Assembly (NCBI GenBank): GCA_003538525.1
Contig: DPRZ01000001.1
Coordinates: 1-9,073, forward strand
Length of the DNA: 9,073 nt
Direction: 5' to 3'
From: Neisseriales bacterium
Lineage (GTDB): Bacteria; Pseudomonadota; Gammaproteobacteria; Burkholderiales; UBA11063
The position numbers and the translations under genes are program-made. Under the pieces are notes generated by a model that ran no database searches, was not told where the DNA came from, and saw only the letters and a list, made by a program, of their open reading frames with translations. The number at the start of each line of letters is the position of its first letter. Position 1 is the stretch's first letter. Shown piece after piece: positions 1 to 6,900 of the stretch.

Positions 1-56
1 CAAACGCAGCACCCCTGGTGATTGAAGATTCAATTCTAACACAAATAAAAATCTAA
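1..56 (+). CDS. Possible 3' end of an upstream gene (partial)
   Basis: From position 3 the plus strand reads seventeen codons, N-A-A-P-L-V-I-E-D-S-I-L-T-Q-I-K-I, then TAA at 54-56. The composition looks like an ordinary protein C-terminus, and the other two plus frames stop earlier (19-21 and 23-25). The tract is too short to recognise a family, and an open frame of this length can arise by chance. If real, the gene runs toward the tRNA and would be followed by the inverted repeat at 100-133, which could act as its terminator. Confidence 0.3.
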   Translation, partial: NAAPLVIEDSILTQIKI

Positions 57-99
57 GATTGAAGTATTCTGGCTAAAATGGTTTAAAGCCGTGAATGTA

Positions 100-133
100 T
101 TTTGCGGTAAATTATGCTTAATTTACCGTAAAA
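100..133. terminator. Long AT-rich perfect inverted repeat
   Basis: Arms 100-113 and 120-133 are complementary over 14 positions, with one G-U pair (104/129), around a 6-base loop at 114-119. The stem core is CGGTAAATT / AATTTACCG. There are T residues on the 5' side and an A run on the 3' side of the plus strand, so a transcript from the left lacks the classical trailing U-tract immediately after the stem. A T-run follows only at 143-148. The position, between a possible gene end at 56 and the tRNA promoter, suits a terminator, possibly bidirectional. It could instead be a protein-binding palindrome or a repeat-family element. Confidence 0.45.
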
Positions 134-136
134 AGA

Positions 137-165
137 CTGAGCTTTTTTATGTTTTATGGTACAAT
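137..165 (+). promoter_or_regulatory. Likely sigma-70 promoter of the tRNA gene
   Basis: An extended -10 element, TGG followed by TACAAT, lies at 157-165; five of six bases match TATAAT. At 17-bp spacing the -35 position (137-142, CTGAGC) matches TTGACA at only three bases, as expected where an extended -10 compensates. Transcription would start near 172, giving a leader of about 9 nt before the mature tRNA 5' end at 181. Confidence 0.55.
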
Positions 166-180
166 ATTCACCTTGTCAAA

Positions 181-257
181 GCATCCGTAGCTCAGTTGGA
201 TAGAGTGTCAGTTTCCGAAACTGAAGGTCACAGGTTCGATCCCTGTCGGGTGCACCA
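181..257 (+). tRNA. tRNA-Arg (anticodon CCG)
   Basis: This is a complete 77-nt cloverleaf. The acceptor stem pairs 181-187 (GCATCCG) with 247-253 (CGGGTGC) with one G-U. The D stem is GCTC/GAGT. The anticodon stem TCAGT/ACTGA encloses the loop TTCCGAA with anticodon CCG at 215-217, reading the Arg codon CGG. The T arm is ACAGG-TTCGATC-CCTGT. The discriminator is A254 and CCA (255-257) is encoded. The gene is convergent with the secretion operon, whose last stop codon lies 50 bp away at 308-310. No strong rho-independent terminator is visible between them (258-307); the only stem there is a 5-bp TTTTA/TAAAA pair. Confidence 0.97.
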
Positions 258-307
258 CCTCCAATATACATTTTTACAGCAACTAAAATCTAATCGTGAA
301 ACAATTT

Positions 308-1771
308 CTAACGTTCATGCAGCGCTTCGGTGGTATTTTGCACTAGTGGACTTAAAAAATAATCAATTAACGGACGTTTACCGGTTTTAATTTCAGCGCT
401 AACCATCATTCCAGGCGTCAAAAATTGCTTCATACCATTTACAAGAATAAAATCATTATCTAATTGCACATAAACATTATAGAGCAATTGATCTTTTTTT
501 TGTTTATCTGGATCTAATAGCGCATCAGCAGAAACACTTTTGACCACCCCATGCAACGTGCCATAACGCGTAAACGGAAAAGCCTCAATTTTAATCGCAA
601 CCTCTTGTTTAGCCCGCACAAAACCAATGTCTTTATTTTCTAATTGAACCTGAACCATAATTCCACCATTGCGAGGAACTACCGCTAATAATGCTTGCGC
701 TGGCGTAACTACACCACCAACGGTATGCACCGCTAATTGCGTAATATAACCTGAAACTGGAGCAGTTAGCCGCGTATAATTTTGATTTTGTTGCGCCTTC
801 AAATACTCTTCATGATTACTAACTTTAGCTTGGTTTGCCGCCAATAATTTCTCGCCAATATCGCGCCTAAATTCAGAAATAGTCAGTTCTTTTTGTCGCA
901 CAGATTCTTGTTTTTGCGCCTGAATTTCACGCAATTTACCTTGTTCTTCGGCTAAACTTTGCTGCAATTCAATCCGCTGTTTGCTCACATCTAAATAGCC
1001 ATGTTGTGACATAAAATTCTTATTGTACAACTCTTTATAGTCCGCCTCTTTTTCACGTAAAATGGGTAGTGTTTGCTGATATTTACTCGCAATTGAACGC
1101 GAGGTACGAATTGATTCATCATAATGATGTTGGGTTGCTTCAATAGATAATAATTTATCTTGAAATTCAAGCCACTGACTATCCAATTGATTTTGACTAT
1201 TTTGGATTTGTTCTGGGGTAAATATTTTTGTCGTTGGCCATCCAACAAGTGGTAAATTAGCTAATTTATTAAGTAAGTTTTGATAACGAATCACGTTCAA
1301 ACTATCTTGAACATAATTATTTTCTAATTTAGCTAATTCAGCCTGCGTAATAATAGAATTTAACTCAATCAAGGTTGTGCCTGACTCAACATATTGCCCG
1401 TCTTGAACCAATATTTTACTTACCGTTGCAGAGTTCATTGACTGCACATATTTGACAAAATCACTCGGAATAACTTTGCCCTGCGCGGTAGCAATAATAT
1501 CAATTTTACCCAAGATTGACCAAATCAAAGCCAACAGAATTAAACTTGAAAGCACCCATAAAACCACACGTGGTAGTGGGTGTGGCGGAGTTTCCTGAAT
1601 TTCTAAAACGGCAGGCAAAAACTCCATTTCGCTACGCTTACGTAAGGTTTTGACTAAATCACGCTCATTCCATGCCGCTTTTATCACTCGCCAATATTTA
1701 TGGCGTAAACTAAATTCGGCAGTATCATCCCGCAATTTTGACTCTTCAGGTGGAGAATTTAAATTTGGCAT
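308..1771 (-). CDS. hlyD: HlyD-family T1SS periplasmic adaptor (membrane-fusion protein)
   Basis: This 487-residue protein bridges the inner-membrane ABC exporter to an outer-membrane TolC-type channel. Visible architecture: a cytosolic N-tail (1-68), one transmembrane helix (about 69-87), a first half lipoyl domain (about 113-138), a long Gln/Glu/Lys-rich coiled-coil stretch (about 140-335), a second half lipoyl domain starting at T-A-P-V-S-G-Y (336-366), a beta-barrel region (about 370-465), and the C-terminal HlyD signature around TPGMMVSAEIKTGKRPL followed by IDYFLSPL. The length is close to E. coli HlyD (478). The ATG at 1771 lies 6 bp after the exporter's TGA, with AAGG 10 nt upstream inside the exporter gene. 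It is the last gene of the operon, so export should depend on transcription through the RTX gene. The symbol is a family-level assignment. Confidence 0.95.
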   Translation of the reverse strand: MPNLNSPPEESKLRDDTAEFSLRHKYWRVIKAAWNERDLVKTLRKRSEMEFLPAVLEIQETPPHPLPRVVLWVLSSLILLALIWSILGKIDIIATAQGKVIPSDFVKYVQSMNSATVSKILVQDGQYVESGTTLIELNSIITQAELAKLENNYVQDSLNVIRYQNLLNKLANLPLVGWPTTKIFTPEQIQNSQNQLDSQWLEFQDKLLSIEATQHHYDESIRTSRSIASKYQQTLPILREKEADYKELYNKNFMSQHGYLDVSKQRIELQQSLAEEQGKLREIQAQKQESVRQKELTISEFRRDIGEKLLAANQAKVSNHEEYLKAQQNQNYTRLTAPVSGYITQLAVHTVGGVVTPAQALLAVVPRNGGIMVQVQLENKDIGFVRAKQEVAIKIEAFPFTRYGTLHGVVKSVSADALLDPDKQKKDQLLYNVYVQLDNDFILVNGMKQFLTPGMMVSAEIKTGKRPLIDYFLSPLVQNTTEALHER

Positions 1772-1785
1772 TCCGAATCAACCTT
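1772..1785 (-). promoter_or_regulatory. Ribosome binding site for the HlyD adaptor, overlapping the exporter end
   Basis: On the minus strand AAGG (1785-1782) sits just before the exporter TGA (1780-1778), 10 nt from the adaptor ATG. A GGA also directly abuts the ATG. The spacing is long but usable. A ribosome terminating on the exporter would be within reach, so translational coupling is inferred. Confidence 0.45.
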
Positions 1786-3895
1786 GTAACGAATGCAAAT
1801 AACGATAATACCCAGCACTTAATGCCATCAGCTCATCATGGGAACCACTTTCAATAATTTCACCATGATCCATGGCAATAATTCGATGAGCAATGCGTAC
1901 TGCTGACAAACGATGAGCAATGATTAACACCGTACGATTTTTACAAATTTCCTGCATATTATCTTGAATAATTCGTTCCGATTCATAATCTAAGGCACTG
2001 GTTGCCTCATCAAAAATTAGTATTTTAGGATCATTAATTAACGCACGTGCAATTGCAATCCTTTGGCGCTGACCACCTGATAATCCAGTACCATTTTCAC
2101 CCAAAATCGTATCATAACCATGGGCTAATTCAATAATAAAATCATGTGCACCCGCCAATTTTGCCGCCCAAATAACTTTATCCAGTGGGACATTTTTATT
2201 AGTAATTGCGATATTTTCATGAATGCTACGGTTAAATAAACTATTTTCTTGCAACACTACCCCAATTTGTCGACGCAGCCAGGCTGGATTAGCCAAGGAT
2301 AAATCAATTCCATCAATTAAAACTCGTCCCTGTTCTGGAATGTAGAGTTTTTGCAATAATTTAGTTAGCGTACTTTTGCCACTACCCGAACGACCAACTA
2401 TACCAATGATTTCCCCTGCTTGGACGGTTAAACTGACGCCTTTTAAAATCATCTGCCCATCGACTTGATAACGAAAATAAATTTTATCAAAAATTAACTG
2501 CCCGCGAATTACAGGTAAAATTGCGTTAATTTTAGAATCTTGCTCGTTTCTGGTATTTAGGACATCACCTAATCGCGCAACTGAGATTCCTGTTTGTTGA
2601 AAATCTTGCCACAATTGCGCTAAACGCATAACGGGACTCGAAACTTGACCTGAGAGCATATTAAAGGCCACCAATTGACCAACGGTAAGCTGATCTCCAA
2701 CTACCAACGTAGCACCCATCCACATAATTGCCACACTAACTAACTGGCTAACCAAGGTCACACTTTGGCTACCTAACATGCCAATTTGCCCAGTACGAAA
2801 ACTAGCATTGACATAGGCGGCTAGCTGCTCCTCCCAGTGACGGTTCATTTGCGGTTCCAGTGCCATCGCTTTAATGGTTTGAATATTGCTCAGTGACTCG
2901 ACTAAGAACGCCTGATTGGCGGCACCTTTGGCAAATTTATCGTTTAAGCGCCTACGTAAAAGAGGTGTAATCAAAAGCGTAATTAAAACATAACACGGTA
3001 AAGAAATTAAGACCAATAGCGTTAATTGCCAGCTATAATAAAACATTACCGCTATAAATGCGGTAGAAAAAAGTAAATCTAAAACGACGGTGACCGCATT
3101 ACCCGTTAAAAAATTGCGAATATTTTCTAATTCACGTACGCGCGCTACCGACTCACCTACTTTGCGCGACTCAAAGTAACTTAACGGTAAACCCAGCAAA
3201 TGCTTAAATAATTTGGCGCCCAGCTCAACATCTATTCTCAACGTGGTATGACTAAACAAATAAGTACGAATCGCCCCTAAGAGCACTTGAAAAATCGTAA
3301 CCGTGAGTAAACCCAGCGCAATTACCTGCAAGGTCGTCAGTGCCCGATGAACAAGAACCTTATCCATCACGACTTGAAAAAATAACGGCGTTAAAAGTGC
3401 TAACAATTGAATCACAAACGAAATGAGCAAAACTTCACCAAGAAGTTTACGATGCTTGATAATGGCAGGAATAAACCACGTGAAATCAAATTTAGCTGCA
3501 GATGCCACTAAACTTGCTCGTGAAACCATTTGAATAATTTCACCCGACCAATTTTGCTGCAAGAGTTCCAGACTAATTTGCTGATTTTTACCAAATAATG
3601 GATGATAAATTAAAGCTTCTGTCACCGTAACTTGCGCAATAATAAAAAATTTACCCGCAGTATCTTTGGCAATTAATGGCAAAGGTAAATGGATTAAGCG
3701 CTCTAGCTTAACTTTATTCATCCGTGCTTTTAAACCCAAATGTTTAGCAATTCGACATAATTCAATGTCAGTCAAATCACCTGCATGTTTATAATCATGT
3801 TCAATTTGCTTGGCATCAACTGCAACTTCATGCAGTTGTGCCAACATTACTAAACAGACTAAGCCACTGTCAATTGCACTGCTTTCATCTTGCAT
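1778..3895 (-). CDS. hlyB: HlyB-type ABC exporter with degenerate C39-like domain
   Basis: This 705-residue inner-membrane ATPase/permease energises export of the upstream RTX protein. Residues 1-125 form a C39-peptidase-like domain. The position of the catalytic Cys is Ser10 in D-S-G-L, and where the family His and Asp are expected (K-F-F-I-I and L-I-Y-H-P) neither is present. It should therefore bind substrate rather than cleave it, as in HlyB. The transmembrane domain (about 135-440) begins with the HlyB hallmark KFDFTWFIPAIIK and contains SYFESRKVGE. The nucleotide-binding domain has Walker A GRSGSGKST (501-509), Q-loop Gln549, signature LSGGQ (605-609), Walker B ILIFDE (625-630), D-loop SALD (633-636) and H-loop His661, all intact. 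The length matches HlyB (707). The ATG at 3895 has AGGA 7 nt upstream and aligns with the HlyB N-terminus. The symbol denotes family membership, not proven orthology. Confidence 0.96.
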   Translation of the reverse strand: MQDESSAIDSGLVCLVMLAQLHEVAVDAKQIEHDYKHAGDLTDIELCRIAKHLGLKARMNKVKLERLIHLPLPLIAKDTAGKFFIIAQVTVTEALIYHPLFGKNQQISLELLQQNWSGEIIQMVSRASLVASAAKFDFTWFIPAIIKHRKLLGEVLLISFVIQLLALLTPLFFQVVMDKVLVHRALTTLQVIALGLLTVTIFQVLLGAIRTYLFSHTTLRIDVELGAKLFKHLLGLPLSYFESRKVGESVARVRELENIRNFLTGNAVTVVLDLLFSTAFIAVMFYYSWQLTLLVLISLPCYVLITLLITPLLRRRLNDKFAKGAANQAFLVESLSNIQTIKAMALEPQMNRHWEEQLAAYVNASFRTGQIGMLGSQSVTLVSQLVSVAIMWMGATLVVGDQLTVGQLVAFNMLSGQVSSPVMRLAQLWQDFQQTGISVARLGDVLNTRNEQDSKINAILPVIRGQLIFDKIYFRYQVDGQMILKGVSLTVQAGEIIGIVGRSGSGKSTLTKLLQKLYIPEQGRVLIDGIDLSLANPAWLRRQIGVVLQENSLFNRSIHENIAITNKNVPLDKVIWAAKLAGAHDFIIELAHGYDTILGENGTGLSGGQRQRIAIARALINDPKILIFDEATSALDYESERIIQDNMQEICKNRTVLIIAHRLSAVRIAHRIIAMDHGEIIESGSHDELMALSAGYYRYLHSLQG

Positions 3896-3906
3896 GCTTA
3901 AGTCCT
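3896..3906 (-). promoter_or_regulatory. Ribosome binding site embedded in the RTX stop codon
   Basis: The minus strand reads TAGGACTTAAGC then ATG. The AGGA Shine-Dalgarno (3906-3903) uses the last two bases of the RTX TAG stop, with 7 nt to the exporter ATG at 3895. Such overlap usually means the downstream gene is translated mainly by ribosomes finishing the upstream one, keeping exporter levels tied to the substrate. Confidence 0.65.
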
Positions 3907-6900
3907 ATTTAGTTGGGTCAACCCAAGTATTTTTGAGCAAATCTTGGAATTGAGTCTGTTGAGCGCTGGTCATCATGGTTTCAGCCATTGGTTGCGGATT
4001 AAATGCTGCCATTGCCTGAATTAGACTTGCCACTGCTTGGCCAGACAAAACTTCGCCACTGGCTAGACTAAAGCTCTCTAATTGATTATTTTTACTACCA
4101 AACCAGTTATTAACTTTAATTTCATCCTGTGTTTTGGTGTTATTCACCACTAAATCCTTACCCGAACGCATGAACCATAAATCATCTTTGGCAACTCCAT
4201 TACCAAATGCAGCCTGATCGATCCCGCTTGAATCTTTAATCAGATCTTTACCATCACCAGCATTAAATTGATAGCTATCATTATCACTGCCGCCCTCAAG
4301 AATATCATCTCCAGCCCCACCAATTAGCGTATCATTGCCAGCTCCAGCAATTAGATGATCATTACCCGCATTAGCATTTAATATATCAGCTCCTGCACCA
4401 CTATTCAGAATATCATTGCCTCTACCGCTGCTAATTTGATCGCTTCCAGTTCCAGAAATTACATTAAACGTTCCTGTTCCGCTCAAATTAAGCACATTAT
4501 CACCATTGCTAGTTTTAAGCGTAGTTTGCCCATTACTCAACATAGTTACTTGATCGTTGCCAAGCCCCAAATTAATTGTATTAATATCGCCAATCATTGC
4601 GCTATTATCAATGTAGAGCCGATTGTCACCACCACTATCACTCAGCTTAACTGCACTATTCTGGATGTTGAAATTATCATTACCTGTCGAGCCATTAATG
4701 GTTGAACTACCACAAGCTCCATTAAGCGTGAGTACATCATCACCGACACCAAGATTTAATGTATTGATGCTCGCCACAGTTTGATTGAGCTTAACCTCAT
4801 CATTACCTGCGCCACTATTCAATGTAACATTACCCGAACTTAACTCAATTTTATCATTTCCACTACCAGTCACAATATTTTGCATGCCAGACCCGAGTGT
4901 AATCACGTTATCGCCATCGCCTGCGCGAATAATATTATCGCCATTTTGCACATGAATCACATCATTGCCAACACCAGTTGTAATTGTATTACTCGTATTC
5001 CCTTGAATATCAATTAAGTTATCTCCAGCACCCAAATTAAGTTTATTTGTTGAGTCACCCAAAATAAGGACATAGTCATTATCCACACCAGCACTAACCG
5101 AATTAACTCCATTACCGATAATTTCAAGCTGATTATTGCCATCGCCAAGGCTTAGCGAACTAGTGCCATCACTACTCAGATTAAGCACATCATCACCAGC
5201 ACCCAGGCGAACAATATTATTGGCTACAGTTATTAGCTCATGGTTATCAATATTAATTAGATTATTACCACCAGCATCGCTAATTTGAGTACTGACACCA
5301 TTTAACAGAAGAGTGTCCGCACCAAAACCTGCTACGACTTTAACTAAGCCATCCGTTCCTGTTACATTCAACTGATCATTGCCATCACCTAAATTAATTG
5401 CAGCTTGCTGTAAAGTCTGAAGATTAAGAATATTTACAATATCATCACCAGCACCACTATTCAATGCAATATTGCCTGCGCCTAATTCAATTTTATCATT
5501 TCCGCTACCCGTTACAACATTTTGCGTGCCTGCTCCAAGTGTGATCGTATTATCCCCATCCCCAGCGCGAATAATATTATCGCCATTCCCTGCATGAATT
5601 ACGTCATTACCAACACCTGTTGTAATTGTGCTATTGCCATTTCCATTAAGCTCAATTACGTTATTACCAGCACCCAAATTAAGTTTATTAGTCGAGTCCC
5701 CCATGATTAAAACACGGTCATTCCCAGCACCCGCCGAAACCGTATTACTAAGGCCAGAATGACTAATCACCAGCTGATTATTACCTTCACGTAGCGCATA
5801 AGTACCACCCGTGCTCGCCCAAATAATATCATCATTATTAGTCAATTTCAGATTAATTGTATCGTTCAAGATTCCATGTTGAGAGAGTGTAGTGGCTAAA
5901 TTAATTTGACTACCATCCGCAAAATTTAAGCTTTCGATACGATTATCTTGCAAAGCATAACCTTGAATAGTTATTTGATCTTGGCTATTTAGCACAATAA
6001 CTAAATCATTACCAGATTGACTAAAGTGTAATTGCTCAGCACTAATTCCTACACCAAAACTAATCTGATCAGCAGCCGAACTGCTATCGCGAATACTATC
6101 TTGCCCATCACCCAGATTAAAAATATAATTGGTATTATTGATGGTTTGATCAACTATCGTGTCATTACCAACACCAGCATTCACTTGAGTAATATTTTTA
6201 GTCAACAACAGATTATCATCACCAATCGTGCCAATTTTAACTCGATTAAAATCATCAACTAACTGTGCTAGTGATAAACTAGTTTCATTCAAAATCAAAT
6301 TTTCAATTTGACTATCTGCCGCCGCTGCCCAATTCTTGATGGTTATTTGATCCGCCGTTGTAGTATTGAGTAGAATTAGATCATTATCAACTTGCTTAAA
6401 TTCCAAATCTTCTAATTTAACACTCGCATCAAATTCAATCACATCATCGCCGCTGCTACTTTCAATTATATCAACACCATCACCAGCAGCAAATTGATAA
6501 TGATCGTTGCCTAGGCCGCCGTTTAATGAATCATTACCAGTTCCACCGATTAAAACATCATTACCAGCTAAACCAGATAAGCTATCATTGCCTGCCAAGC
6601 CGCGCAAAATATCCGCAAAACTACTGCCTGTTATTGCATCATTAGAGGTAGTACCAACTGTAATTGCACCAATCCCATTTTGAGCAATCAGCGCACTTGT
6701 TGCAATCGTAGTACCATCAGCAAATTTAAATTGTTCTATTTGATGACTTGCACCCAAATACCAATCTTGAATGGTGGTGCTATTTTCTGAATCACCAGCG
6801 GCATAAACTAATAAATTATTTCCATCTTTTACAAAACTCAAATTTTGGGCCGTAATTCCAGTGCCACAAATTAATGTTTCAAGCCCTCCAGCTTCAATAA

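Noticed and set aside
271..289. TTTTA/TAAAA inverted repeat as a terminator between tRNA and operon
   Set aside because: Only five A-T pairs with a 7-base loop and no GC content; too weak to call.
91..390. Plus-strand open frame of 99 codons over the tRNA
   Set aside because: It runs through the complete tRNA gene and the end of the HlyD gene, has no ribosome binding site, and its product contains the translated tRNA sequence.
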